From: Verrucomicrobiales bacterium
GTDB taxonomy: Bacteria > Verrucomicrobiota > Verrucomicrobiia > Verrucomicrobiales > DEV007
Assembly: GCA_029212615.1 (NCBI GenBank)
Contig: JARGPJ010000005.1
Coordinates: 186,001-250,000, forward strand
Reading direction: 5' to 3'
DNA: 64,000 nt
Shown here in pieces: positions 27,501 through 37,034 of this stretch. How positions within the stretch are numbered: the first letter of the stretch is position 1; each line of letters opens with the position of its first letter. The notes beneath the pieces were generated by a model that was given only the letters and a program-made list of their open reading frames with translations, did no database searches and was not told the origin of the DNA. The translations under genes were made by a program, and so were the position numbers.

Positions 27501-27561
27501 GCGGGCAAGGAAGCGGTTGGATATTAAATGTCAACCTCTTCAATCTCCACACAAGGAAGCC

Positions 27562-30369
27562 TTATTGCAGCCCCCGCAGTTGATCTGAAGCCCAGCGCAC
27601 CGCCTGCTCCGCATCGGAATCTTCGGGGTTCGTGGCCATGTAGGTTTCCCACTCTGCCTTGGCAAGTTCAAGATGCTCTTTAGCTCCCGACTTATCGCCT
27701 GATTTCAAACAGGCAAATCCAGCCAGCCCCCGGGCCCGGGCGAGTGCCCGGTTGTATTGCACCAGCGGTTGATCGGAGCGGGAAATCTTCTCAAGAACCG
27801 TGATCGCCTCCTGAAGCGGCCTTCGCGAATCATCGAAATCGCCCGCATCACCGAGAAGCTCAGCGAGATGAGCGAGTCGCTGCGAGTAGGAATAAAGAAC
27901 ATCGGAAGGAACTGTCGTCGGATTCGCCTGGATGATCGGCTGCAGGATCTCTATCGCCTCACGTTCAAGGGCGATCGCATTTTCAGCTCGCCCTCCATCC
28001 CGTTGATTCTTGGCGAGGACTCCGTAGACGTCCGAAAGAGTCTTTTGAAAACTCGGCTCGTAGGGGTTTGCGGCAATCACTCCCCCAAGGACCTCGACAG
28101 CATGCTCCAGCTTCTCGATATCATTTTCAAGCAATCCGACACGAGCCAGACTATTCCCCAGCCCCAGCTGGTAAGCGTCCACTGCCGCATTCAGTTTCAC
28201 AGCCTTCGCGAAAAGGTTACCAGCCTGCTGAAATGCTTCTTTTGCTTTTTCGCCCTCTCCTTTTGCTTCGAGAATTCTACCCGCCAGAGAGAAAGACCTC
28301 GCAAGAGCACCCACGACACGATCATTGTCCGGTGCGTCTTCCTGAGCTTTCAATAATAAATTCCCGATCGAGAGGGCACCATCAAGGGCCGCATCCAGTC
28401 GATTAATCGCAAATTCACATTCAACAATATAGAGAGAGTTCTCATGAATATGAACCGACGCATCCAGTTCTTCACCGGGAGACAATGATCTCACTTCCCC
28501 CCAGTATCGCGATGACTCCGTGTAATAATGACGTGCCACGGCATATTTTCCGTTTCCGATCGATAAGCCACCAAGCGCATTTTTTGCGATTGCCAGATTC
28601 CTCACGAACGCGACATCCGAGGTGTCCGAATCTTCCAGAAGGGCCACATAACGACGCTCCGCCTCACCAAAAGCGGCAAGGGATTTACCGAACTCTCCAG
28701 TCTCCCGATAGATACGCCCCAGATAAAAAAGTGCATTCGCTGTTGAAACAATGAAATCCGGCGCGTCCCCGTACACTTCCACCAGCCGCTCGTAATGCTT
28801 CTTAGCATCCACGAGAGCTTTCATGCGTTGCTCGCGAAAACCGGGAACATCCGTATCACGATTGTCGAGAACAAGGCGAAAGAATTCATCCCCGTTGTCC
28901 TGGGTCTGACGAACGATTTGCCGCGCCAGTTTAGCTTCCCCCATGAGCCGGCTCCGCGAACCTTCCACTTCATTCAACTCTGATTTCAGCTGTTGATCAT
29001 TCTGCTGCTTCTCAGTAATCACCCGCCGGTAAGCTTCAGCCTGTGACTCCACGTTCGCCTGTAGTTCAGCGGCCTCTATCGTCAGCTCACGCTTCGTCTG
29101 TCGAAGTTCCCAAAAAGTGGCGAGACCGAAGAAAGAAAGAGGTAGAAGTGCCGTGAGAGAGGCAACCGCTGCGATCTGCCATTTCAGGTGAGGACGTTCC
29201 GCGAAATATCCCCTCACATACTGTTTCGACGAATCGACCCATCCCGAATTTCCCGAAACAGCGACCAATCCGGTTTCCCCGGATAATTCCTCCTCCACTG
29301 TTTCAAGGACGATCTCTGTGCTTACTGGATCCAGCGGCGTCTCAACCACCAACTCCCCGATTTCATCATCCGCCGGCTCAGGCTCTTCTTCCCGTTCAGG
29401 CCCGGCCATGACAGCTACAGGTTCCGTCCGCGGTGTCGGAAGAGGTGCCTTCTTCAAGGCCTGAGTCAGAGCATCCGCGACCTCTTGCATCGAAGAGGGG
29501 CGATTAAGCTGATCGAATTCCAAACAGCTCTCAATCACTTCACGCACAGCCTGCTCCCTCTCATCAACCGGGGAATCAGGCCACTCAACCGGCTTCTCCT
29601 CTTCAAGCGCTTGAAGAAAATGCTCCGCCGTGGAAGTAAGGCCGCCAAAAGCTATTGCAGGTGTTTCATCCAGCAAACCGGGATGCTCAAGGCACTGCTG
29701 ACGGAGTTGATCAAGCCGCGGCAGATGCCCGGTCAGCAATTGGAAAGCCACAACGCCGAAGGAATAAATATCCCACCGTTTCCCTGCATTATCAGAAAAA
29801 TCCCCGGTCTCAAGCTGCTCGGGGCTCACATAAAAAAGGAGTTCACCTGCCTCCAGGTACTGCAAGCCTCCCATGAAAATCTGTCCGAAATCAGCAATCT
29901 TGACTCGTTGATTTCCATCATCATCCGCCGTCAGGAAAATATCTCCCAACTTGATCCCTCCATGAAAAAGACCCGCCTCATGGACATCTGAGACACAATG
30001 GGCCAGTTTACGAACAATTTCCTCAGCCTGCTCTTTCGGCAGCAAATGCATCAATCGCTTCAGCGAAGTGAGCTGCCATTTTCCACTCTCCTTACTTCGC
30101 CATCCGTAAAAAGGCATCGAATAAGCCGCCGGCGAATCTTCATCGCCGAGACAATATTCGAAAACATCCGCAGCACCGGAAATCGGGGACTGGCTGCCCG
30201 AAAGGCACTCAAAATAAGACTGCAACAAGGACTCGTTCGTGGCCTGCGCCTTCAACACCTTGACCACCCGTCGCTCCGAGTCGCCATAGGTGGTTACAAA
30301 ACTCCATCCGAAAGGATCCTCCCCAAGGAGGTCTTCGTAGGTGTGTCCTGGTAGTTCAGGTAGCCGCAT
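27562..30369 (-). CDS. Membrane-bound pseudokinase with coiled coil and TPR repeats
   Basis: Domains of this 935-aa protein: protein kinase fold (about residues 8-305), an acidic linker, one membrane helix (about 398-420, WQIAAVASLTALLPL then SFFGL), coiled coil (about 422-480), and a long TPR region to the end. The kinase domain keeps VVKVLK (Lys37), DFG (160-162), SPEQL and DIYSFGV. The catalytic HRD-x-K-x-x-N loop instead reads HGGIKLGD (136-143), so the catalytic Asp and the metal-binding Asn are both lost, and no glycine-rich loop is recognisable. It is therefore probably a nucleotide-binding pseudokinase or scaffold. Active bacterial Ser/Thr kinases with TPRs are common in Verrucomicrobiota. 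Partners are unknown. Confidence 0.85.
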   Translation of the reverse strand: MRLPELPGHTYEDLLGEDPFGWSFVTTYGDSERRVVKVLKAQATNESLLQSYFECLSGSQSPISGAADVFEYCLGDEDSPAAYSMPFYGWRSKESGKWQLTSLKRLMHLLPKEQAEEIVRKLAHCVSDVHEAGLFHGGIKLGDIFLTADDDGNQRVKIADFGQIFMGGLQYLEAGELLFYVSPEQLETGDFSDNAGKRWDIYSFGVVAFQLLTGHLPRLDQLRQQCLEHPGLLDETPAIAFGGLTSTAEHFLQALEEEKPVEWPDSPVDEREQAVREVIESCLEFDQLNRPSSMQEVADALTQALKKAPLPTPRTEPVAVMAGPEREEEPEPADDEIGELVVETPLDPVSTEIVLETVEEELSGETGLVAVSGNSGWVDSSKQYVRGYFAERPHLKWQIAAVASLTALLPLSFFGLATFWELRQTKRELTIEAAELQANVESQAEAYRRVITEKQQNDQQLKSELNEVEGSRSRLMGEAKLARQIVRQTQDNGDEFFRLVLDNRDTDVPGFREQRMKALVDAKKHYERLVEVYGDAPDFIVSTANALFYLGRIYRETGEFGKSLAAFGEAERRYVALLEDSDTSDVAFVRNLAIAKNALGGLSIGNGKYAVARHYYTESSRYWGEVRSLSPGEELDASVHIHENSLYIVECEFAINRLDAALDGALSIGNLLLKAQEDAPDNDRVVGALARSFSLAGRILEAKGEGEKAKEAFQQAGNLFAKAVKLNAAVDAYQLGLGNSLARVGLLENDIEKLEHAVEVLGGVIAANPYEPSFQKTLSDVYGVLAKNQRDGGRAENAIALEREAIEILQPIIQANPTTVPSDVLYSYSQRLAHLAELLGDAGDFDDSRRPLQEAITVLEKISRSDQPLVQYNRALARARGLAGFACLKSGDKSGAKEHLELAKAEWETYMATNPEDSDAEQAVRWASDQLRGLQ

Positions 30370-30410
30370 GCTCGCCCTTTTAACGAATTGATCGTGTAAA
30401 CCTTATAAAA

Positions 30411-30707
30411 TTATTCACTAAGAAGCGATTTCGAAATTCGCTCCCATTCGGCATCAATTTCATCTTTGGTGATATTCGGCTCCCCGGCTCTTGCGAACCA
30501 ATACCCGGCATTCCCGAAATCTCCCTCAATTGCATGCAACAGCCCGTGAATGTGAGAACCGGCCTTTGAAGGCATTTCCTGTGCGATGTCATGAGCAGCC
30601 TCCCATTCTCCCGCTTTGGCATACCAAAGAGACTTAAGCGCGTCTGAGAGCTCTTCCGGCGGAACAGAGTCTTTTTCAGTGGAGTCGAGAAATGAGGCGA
30701 ATGTCAT
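30411..30707 (-). CDS. Small conserved protein of unknown function
   Basis: A 98-aa soluble protein, rich in Ala, Glu and Trp. The core (DALKSLWYAKAGEWEAAHD, IHGLLHAIEGDFGNAGYWF then ARAGEP) resembles a widespread uncharacterised bacterial family with a helical, TPR-like pattern, but I cannot give it a function. It sits 41 bp upstream of the pseudokinase gene and in the same direction, so the two may be transcribed together. Confidence 0.65.
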   Translation of the reverse strand: MTFASFLDSTEKDSVPPEELSDALKSLWYAKAGEWEAAHDIAQEMPSKAGSHIHGLLHAIEGDFGNAGYWFARAGEPNITKDEIDAEWERISKSLLSE

Positions 30708-30763
30708 CTTACCTGATAGTTCGGAAATCTTTGGTAATTCCGAAAGATCACTACTAGCAGACT

Positions 30764-32407
30764 TTAACGATAATTTCGAGCGCGTTTTTGGGCATCGCCC
30801 GGAATTGGAACCGCTGCGATGAGGCGCCTCGTATAGTCTGATTGAGGATTCTCAATCAAATCGCGAGTTGCCCCTGCTTCGACTACTTTTCCATGACGCA
30901 TCACTACGGTGCGTTCACAAATCCGCTTCACTACGCTTAAGTCATGTGAGATAAAGAGATAAGAGAGCCCGAGCTTATCACGAAGATCCATGAGCAAATC
31001 AATCACCTGCGCTTGAATCGTAACATCGAGGGCTGAAACAGCCTCGTCGCAAACCACGAACTTCGGCTCAATCGCCACCGCTCTCGCCACACAGATGCGC
31101 TGGCGCTGGCCTCCTGAAAACTCATGCGGATAACGATTCATCACATCCGGCTCAAGCCCGACCTCAGTCAACCAGTGCGCTGCAACCTCCCGTTTATCCC
31201 CTTTCAACACACCGTGCTCAATGAGCCCTTCCGTCAAAATCTCCAAAATCGTGAGGCGTGGATTCAATGACGAAAATGGATCCTGAAAAATCATCTGAAG
31301 ATCTCTGCGAAGAGGACGCATCGCGTGATACCCCAACCCTCTGATCTCCGTCCCTTCAAATAGGATCTCCCCCTCCCTTGGGGTATCCAGCCCGAGAATA
31401 GAACGTCCCAGCGTGGTCTTGCCGCTTCCCGACTCTCCAACAAGGCCCAGACACTCACCGGGCATGATCTCGATCGAAACATCATCGACTGCTTTGACCC
31501 AATCAGCAGTCCTCGCGAGGACCCCTTGCTTCACCGGAAACCACGTTTTCAGCTCATTCACCACGATGATCGGTTTCGAAGCCTCTTCAAAGACAGGATG
31601 CGCTACCGGTTCATCAGTCAGCCTCGGAACAGCTGAAAGAAGTTCCTGCGTATAAGGTTCCTTCGGATGAGAAAAGATCGTTTCGACATCTCCCCGCTCC
31701 ACGACCTTACCGTCCTTCATCACGAGAACACGATCTGCCAACTCCCAAATCACGCCCATGTCATGGGTGATAAAAAGAATCGACGTATCCTCTGACTTCA
31801 TTTCCAGAATGAGATCAAAAATCTGTGCCTGAAGCGTGACATCCAGGGCCGTCGTCGGCTCATCGGCAATAATGAGCTTCGGCTTTAAAATGAGTGCCAT
31901 CGCAATCATGACCCGCTGGCGCATGCCACCCGAAAATTGAAAAGGGTACGCCTTTGCCCGTTTCCCGGGGTCCGGTATCCCGACTTTTCCAAGCCATTCC
32001 ACCCCGCGTGCCCAGGCGTCCTCCTTCGACACTGAGTGATCATGAATCCGCACCGTCTCGGCAAGCTGTTTCCCGACGGAATGCAGCGGCGAAAGCGCCG
32101 TCATCGGCTCCTGAAAGATAACACTGATCTCTTTCCCCCGGAGGGCCCTAAGTTCCTCGACCGGCATCGAAAGAATGCTTCGCCCCTTGAAAAGAATCTC
32201 CCCCTGATCAACCCGCCCCGGCGGACTCGGGACAAGTCGAAGCGTCGACATCGCCCCGACCGATTTACCACTGCCGGATTCACCGACGAGGCCAACGATT
32301 TCACCCGGCATAATATCGTAGGAAATATCGTCGACCGCAGTAATCGTTCTTCCTTCGACATCGAAGGAAACCGTCAAATTCTGGACACTGAGGAGAGGTT
32401 CGGCCAT
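30764..32407 (-). CDS. yejF: Peptide ABC transporter, dual ATP-binding protein YejF-like
   Basis: I use the ATG at 32407, four bases after the yejE stop, not the longer frame start at 32464. The 547-aa protein is a tandem ABC ATPase: Walker [16 protein letters not shown] and signature [11 protein letters not shown] in the first half, [16 protein letters not shown] and [13 protein letters not shown] in the second. Each has the C-terminal region typical of oligopeptide/nickel importers ([12 protein letters not shown]-like and [14 protein letters not shown]). It powers the YejABE importer, whose E. coli version takes up microcin C and oligopeptides. It is last in the operon. Confidence 0.9.
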   Translation of the reverse strand: MAEPLLSVQNLTVSFDVEGRTITAVDDISYDIMPGEIVGLVGESGSGKSVGAMSTLRLVPSPPGRVDQGEILFKGRSILSMPVEELRALRGKEISVIFQEPMTALSPLHSVGKQLAETVRIHDHSVSKEDAWARGVEWLGKVGIPDPGKRAKAYPFQFSGGMRQRVMIAMALILKPKLIIADEPTTALDVTLQAQIFDLILEMKSEDTSILFITHDMGVIWELADRVLVMKDGKVVERGDVETIFSHPKEPYTQELLSAVPRLTDEPVAHPVFEEASKPIIVVNELKTWFPVKQGVLARTADWVKAVDDVSIEIMPGECLGLVGESGSGKTTLGRSILGLDTPREGEILFEGTEIRGLGYHAMRPLRRDLQMIFQDPFSSLNPRLTILEILTEGLIEHGVLKGDKREVAAHWLTEVGLEPDVMNRYPHEFSGGQRQRICVARAVAIEPKFVVCDEAVSALDVTIQAQVIDLLMDLRDKLGLSYLFISHDLSVVKRICERTVVMRHGKVVEAGATRDLIENPQSDYTRRLIAAVPIPGDAQKRARNYR

Positions 32408-32411
32408 CGAC

Positions 32412-34004
32412 TTATTCGAGCTTGGAATTGGTTCGTGGATCAAAGGCAGCGCGGACTCCTTCACCGATAAAGATACCGAGAAGACTCACGATGAAGAGCG
32501 CGATCGAAGGGTAGAGAATCAACCACCAGGCGTATGGCTGGACCTGTCCCTGATCGAGCAGATTCCCCCAACTCGGAGTCCCCGGCGGAAGACCGAACCC
32601 GAGATAGTCCAAAGCGGTGAGCATAAAGATCGCGCCCACGAGAGAAAACGGAAAGAAGGTGATCACCGGCACCAGCGCATTCGGGAAAATATGCCGGAAC
32701 ATTATTTTCCACCGCCCGATCCCCATGACCCTCGCTGCCTCGACAAAAGGAAGCTTTCGCAACCTGAGAAATTCGGCCCGAATGTAGTAGGAAATGCCAA
32801 TCCAGTTAAAGACCCCGTAGACGAGACCGAGGAGAAGAAAACTCCGTCCATAAATCGAACTCAGGAGAATCATGATGAGCAGAAACGGCATCGACTCCCA
32901 GATTTCCGTGAGACGCTGGCCGAACATGTCCGTCTTCCCACCGAAGTAGCCCTGGATAGCCCCCAGAAACACGCCGATCGCAAAAGTGAAAATCACGAGA
33001 ATCACGCCGAAAAGCAGAGCCGTTCGCGTCGCATAGAAAATCCGGACACCGACATCGCGACCACTGTTGTCGAGCCCCATGAGATGAGACTTCACCGGAC
33101 GAAAAGGGAATTCCACCGTTTCCCGATCGAAACTGACGAGGAGCTTCCCATCAGGTGAGGAAACCGAGATCGGCTCTTGAGGAACAATCATGGCCTCCTT
33201 CGCCCGGAACATTACCTCAGAGCGATCCGCTTCACCGATTTTCTCCCACTGAGTTGGTGGATCACCGATCCATCCCAATTCTTCATCCATGATTGCTGTC
33301 TCTGAAGCATCCAGATTGGCCCGGCGCTCCATCGAAAGGCGGACCAGCCTCGGAGCACGACTCCGTGGAGAGTACTCGCGCAGCGAAAAAGAAATTCCCT
33401 CTTCGTTTTCAACACTCAGCGCTGCAGTGGGCTCATTTTTAAATTGCTTTGCAACGGCCTCCTGAATCTCTACCGGAACCGGGACTCCATCAGTTACGAG
33501 AGGTTGCCGCCTGAGTTCAACGTCCGACTGCCTGCCGTAAAACCCCGCCGCCCCGCGGCTGCGCTGGATCAAACCCTTCGCATCAACTTCAACAGTGGCG
33601 AGCTGTTCAGCAGGCTCAAGCGTCACCGTCAATGTCGTGTCAATTTCGATCTGATCCGTGTCGAGTGACTCCTCAGGCCCGTAGGGAATAAGCGGCCAAA
33701 GCATCCAGTTCTCTTCCTTGTCAGCAAAGGGCGGCAACTTCTCCAATTCCTTGTAGCGGGGACGGGTCTTAAGGTTTGATCCCGTAAATTCGCTCTCCGG
33801 ATAGAACTTTATCACCGGAAAATAGAGACTTCCGTTCGCCTTAACCATGAGCGGCTTTTCATTGGCGATGAAATTTGCGAAGAGACTGATCAGAAAAATA
33901 CCGAGGAGTATAAAAAGCGACCACTGCGCACGCTTGATATCCCCGAAGCGACGAAGCCGTCGACGGGTGTTGGGATCGAGAATCTGAATGAATCGGCCAA
34001 ACAT
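32412..34004 (-). CDS. yejE: Peptide ABC transporter permease YejE-like, with large periplasmic insertion
   Basis: The 530-aa permease starts like YejE (QWSLFILLGIFLISLFANFIA, then EKPLMVKANGSLYFPVIKFYPES) and ends with a standard permease domain (HLMGLDNSGRDVGVRI, AARVMGIGRWKIMFRHIFPNAL). Between residues about 112 and 305 lies an extra segment of about 190 residues, absent from the roughly 340-aa E. coli protein, with beta-rich, charged sequence (TLTVTLEPAEQLATVEV, DGKLLVSFDRETVEFPF). The segment follows the first membrane helix and is predicted periplasmic, facing the binding protein. Its start overlaps yejB by 1 bp. Confidence 0.9.
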   Translation of the reverse strand: MFGRFIQILDPNTRRRLRRFGDIKRAQWSLFILLGIFLISLFANFIANEKPLMVKANGSLYFPVIKFYPESEFTGSNLKTRPRYKELEKLPPFADKEENWMLWPLIPYGPEESLDTDQIEIDTTLTVTLEPAEQLATVEVDAKGLIQRSRGAAGFYGRQSDVELRRQPLVTDGVPVPVEIQEAVAKQFKNEPTAALSVENEEGISFSLREYSPRSRAPRLVRLSMERRANLDASETAIMDEELGWIGDPPTQWEKIGEADRSEVMFRAKEAMIVPQEPISVSSPDGKLLVSFDRETVEFPFRPVKSHLMGLDNSGRDVGVRIFYATRTALLFGVILVIFTFAIGVFLGAIQGYFGGKTDMFGQRLTEIWESMPFLLIMILLSSIYGRSFLLLGLVYGVFNWIGISYYIRAEFLRLRKLPFVEAARVMGIGRWKIMFRHIFPNALVPVITFFPFSLVGAIFMLTALDYLGFGLPPGTPSWGNLLDQGQVQPYAWWLILYPSIALFIVSLLGIFIGEGVRAAFDPRTNSKLE

Positions 34005-35053
34005 CAGGTATCTTTTCCAAAGTTAATTCTCGGGTCGACAAGAACATAGCAAAAGTCCGAAAGCACTCGCCCTAACAATCCTAAAACCGCCGTTAATGCC
34101 AGTGTCCCCATGAAGACCATGTAGTCACGCCCGACGATCGCATCGAGAGTGAGAAGGCCGATCCCGTTGATAGAGAAAACCCGCTCAATGAGAACGGACC
34201 CGGCAAACATGATTGTGAGGATACCGCCGATCCCGGTGACAATCGGAATCAAAGCATTCTGCAGCGCGTGCCCCCAGATCGCCCTCTTCATCGTCCCGCC
34301 TTTCGCGAGCACAGTCCGGACATAATCCTGTGATATTTGATCGAGAAGAGAGTTTTTCATCAAAATCGTCAGAACAGCGAAATTTCCGATCACGTAGCAG
34401 AGTACCGGCAAAAACATATGGTGCGTCTGATCCTTCAATTTTCCCCAGGCACTTAAGTCCTCCCAGTTCTCAGATCGGAAACCACCGATTGGAAAAACGT
34501 CAAAAAAATGATCCGAAGTTCCGCTAAAGAGAGTCTTCAGAATCATACCGAAGGCAAAAGCGGGAATCGCGTATAGAACAAGAACAACCACCGACGAGAC
34601 GACATCAAAGCCTGCCCCGTTGCGAAGTGCCTTGCCAATTCCCAGGGGAATGCAGATCAGATAGGTTAACACAAACCCCGTGATCCCGAAGGTCAGCGAG
34701 ATCGGAAAACGTTCCTGAATCAGCTGCCAGACTGTTTTGTTATTATATTTGTACGACCTTGCCTCCATTCCCATGGAATCCGTCACAAGCCACTTCCAGT
34801 AGCGGGCCAGAAAAGGCTTATCAAAGCCGAACTCCCGCTCGATCGCTTTTCGCTGATCTTCGGAAATAGTGACATTTCCGCCCGCGCCTCCGCCTCCTGC
34901 CTCGCCACCGCCAAATCCCCGCATGCTGGCAATCTGCTGCTCAACGGGCCCGCCGGGAACAAACTGGGTAAGGCCGAACACGAGAAAAGTGATCCCGAGA
35001 AAAGTCGGGATCACCAGAAGGAGACGACGAATAAAATAGCTGAGACGGTCCAT
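34004..35053 (-). CDS. yejB: Peptide ABC transporter permease YejB-like
   Basis: This 349-aa membrane protein has the classical DppB/OppB layout: N-terminal helix (LLLVIPTFLGITFLVFGLTQ), a periplasmic loop with a Gly-rich stretch (RGFGGGEAGGGGAGGN), and the EAA-type loop (LAKGGTMKRAIWGHALQNAL). It ends with the typical PAS-like NGIGLLTLDAIVGRDYM and the final cytoplasmic DFCYVLVDPRINF. YejB-type permeases form the pore with YejE. It overlaps yejE by one base and follows yejA by 23 bp. Confidence 0.92.
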   Translation of the reverse strand: MDRLSYFIRRLLLVIPTFLGITFLVFGLTQFVPGGPVEQQIASMRGFGGGEAGGGGAGGNVTISEDQRKAIEREFGFDKPFLARYWKWLVTDSMGMEARSYKYNNKTVWQLIQERFPISLTFGITGFVLTYLICIPLGIGKALRNGAGFDVVSSVVVLVLYAIPAFAFGMILKTLFSGTSDHFFDVFPIGGFRSENWEDLSAWGKLKDQTHHMFLPVLCYVIGNFAVLTILMKNSLLDQISQDYVRTVLAKGGTMKRAIWGHALQNALIPIVTGIGGILTIMFAGSVLIERVFSINGIGLLTLDAIVGRDYMVFMGTLALTAVLGLLGRVLSDFCYVLVDPRINFGKDT

Positions 35054-35076
35054 ACAGATGGCGTATCCGGATCGAT

Positions 35077-36888
35077 CTACTCAATCAAAGCCGGCAAGGT
35101 CGATGCCGCCGCCGCAGGCACGAAAACGTCGTCAAAATTCACTTCGCGCGGCGGTGGCGGAAGCGCACTGCCACTTTTTTTCGCGGCCTCCAGGTCTTCG
35201 ATCATGAATTCGTCCTCCCACCAATAATCCACCGAAGCCCACTCCTCCGTATATTTGCCGAGAACGTGGTCAGGCATACCGAACTTGTTCCAGTAGAGAA
35301 GCCTGACGTAATTCATGTGCCAAAGGAGAATGTATGGGGTCTCCTCATAGATAATCTGATCAATCTCGCGAATCACCTCATGACGGGCCTCAACATCGAA
35401 CAATTCGCGTGTCGACTCGATAAGAGCATCCACCTCCTCGTTCTTGAATCCGGTGATGTTGTTACTCGATTTCACATCCGCGGAATAGGAATGCCACATC
35501 GGCTCAGCATCCTTGAAAGGAATCGCGCCCCAGGGAGCTGTCGTCATGTCGAAATTAAATTCATCCATGTCCCGTGCCCAGGCCGCCCAGTCTTTTTGCT
35601 CAATTTTCAGATCAATCCCGACATCGTTCAAAGCCTCTTCAAAAATGAGGAGAAACTTCACCGAGCTGGGATCGCGCGTTAGAAAATTGATCACGAAAGC
35701 TTTACCGTCTTTTTCAAGTTTACCGGTTGAACCATTCACTTCCCAGCCGGCTTCCTTGAGGAGAGCCCTCGCCTTTTCCAGATCGAACCCAATGAACTCA
35801 TTTGGATTGGGATGTTTTTCGTCCCAGAGGTCAGGCCAGTAGGACGACGAAAGCGGGTACTGATTAAACATCAAGGTGCGGTTCATCCGTTCCCGGTCGA
35901 CCAGATGAGCAAGGGCCCTGCGGACCCTTTTATCATTGTATGGCTCACGCCGCATATTCATGGCGTAGCCCTGAAAACCAACCGGCTGATGGTTGTAAAT
36001 CGACTGTTTCACAATCCAGTTTTTATCAAACCGGTCCCCTTCCGTCTCTTTGATCCAGCGACTTGAGGTGTAGACGGAGAAGAGGTCAAACTCACCTTTC
36101 TTGAACGCCTCAAAAGCGATGTCGCGCTGAGCGTAGAATCGATATTCAATGGTCTCAAAATTGAGCAATCCCTCCATCGAGACCGAATCAGCGTTCCAGT
36201 AATCATCGCGTTTCTCCATGCGCGCGAAAACCGACTCTTTTACTTCCCCGAGAGCATAAGGACCGGAGACAACAGGGAATTCAAAATTCACCTTGTTGAA
36301 ATCCTGATCCTTCCACCAATGCATGGGAAGAACGTAAAACGCCGAACAAGCCATGAGATTCTTCCAGTGAACTTCGTCCGCGTGAATCACGACCGTGTGT
36401 TCATCCAGCTTTTCAATTTTATTGAGACGCTTCAAGACGGTCTGAAGCGAACCGGCAAGGTGATCCGGATTTTTCACCGCTTCAAAACTCCAGACGACGT
36501 CATCCGCTGTGATCGGCTTTCCGTCACTCCAACTTGCGCGCGGATCGAGGTGAAAGGTGAATTGCTTCCTATCCTCCGAAATCTCCCACTGTTCAGCTAG
36601 TCCGGGCCGATCCTCCAGCGTGACTTCGTCGGTCTTAAGCAGTTGCTCAAACATGAGACGGAAGATTTCGCGAGAGAAAACGTTATTCTCGATCTGGTAG
36701 TTAAAACTCTTCGGAAACTGCGAGGCATACATCGAAATCTTCCCCCCCGGCTCAGCAAAATCGGAAGCAAGCGGCGAAGGCGATTCCTCCCATCCCTCAT
36801 CAGGGAAAGTTTCTGCCTGCGCAGCACTGATACTGAGAGCCAGAAAAAAGGCTCCGGATAAAATCAAACGTTGAAGGTGAGTCATCAT
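35077..36888 (-). CDS. yejA: Peptide-binding protein YejA-like
   Basis: This 603-aa periplasmic extracellular solute-binding protein (family 5) has a signal peptide (residues 1-25, ISAAQAETF). Family segments include FEQLLKTDEVTLEDRPGLAEQWEIS, WSDGKPITADDVVWSFEAV, VSGPYAL, YAMNMRREPYNDKRVRRALAHL, and a C-terminal lobe (YILLWHMNYVRLLYWNKFG). It delivers oligopeptides to YejBEF. The C-terminal SGSALPPPPREVNFDDVF tail is extra. It begins the yejABEF operon. Confidence 0.9.
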   Translation of the reverse strand: MMTHLQRLILSGAFFLALSISAAQAETFPDEGWEESPSPLASDFAEPGGKISMYASQFPKSFNYQIENNVFSREIFRLMFEQLLKTDEVTLEDRPGLAEQWEISEDRKQFTFHLDPRASWSDGKPITADDVVWSFEAVKNPDHLAGSLQTVLKRLNKIEKLDEHTVVIHADEVHWKNLMACSAFYVLPMHWWKDQDFNKVNFEFPVVSGPYALGEVKESVFARMEKRDDYWNADSVSMEGLLNFETIEYRFYAQRDIAFEAFKKGEFDLFSVYTSSRWIKETEGDRFDKNWIVKQSIYNHQPVGFQGYAMNMRREPYNDKRVRRALAHLVDRERMNRTLMFNQYPLSSSYWPDLWDEKHPNPNEFIGFDLEKARALLKEAGWEVNGSTGKLEKDGKAFVINFLTRDPSSVKFLLIFEEALNDVGIDLKIEQKDWAAWARDMDEFNFDMTTAPWGAIPFKDAEPMWHSYSADVKSSNNITGFKNEEVDALIESTRELFDVEARHEVIREIDQIIYEETPYILLWHMNYVRLLYWNKFGMPDHVLGKYTEEWASVDYWWEDEFMIEDLEAAKKSGSALPPPPREVNFDDVFVPAAAASTLPALIE

Positions 36889-36972
36889 AAAAAACTACGG
36901 TTTCCGCTTCATCAAAGGGCAAATATCGTCCGGGAAAAGACTTTGAATGAAGCGGCCTAACATCCCGCAATT

Positions 36973-36988
36973 GTTCGTAAATACGAAC
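36973..36988. promoter_or_regulatory. 16-bp palindrome upstream of yejA
   Basis: GTTCGTAAATACGAAC is a 7-bp inverted repeat around AA. It lies 85 bp upstream of the yejA start and beyond the 3' end of the PAS gene, both on the minus strand. No T run follows on the minus strand, so it looks more like an operator than a terminator. Confidence 0.35.
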
Positions 36989-37034
36989 TTTTAATCCACG
37001 GCGTCAAGCGGCTACCCGAATATGATGGCCGGAT

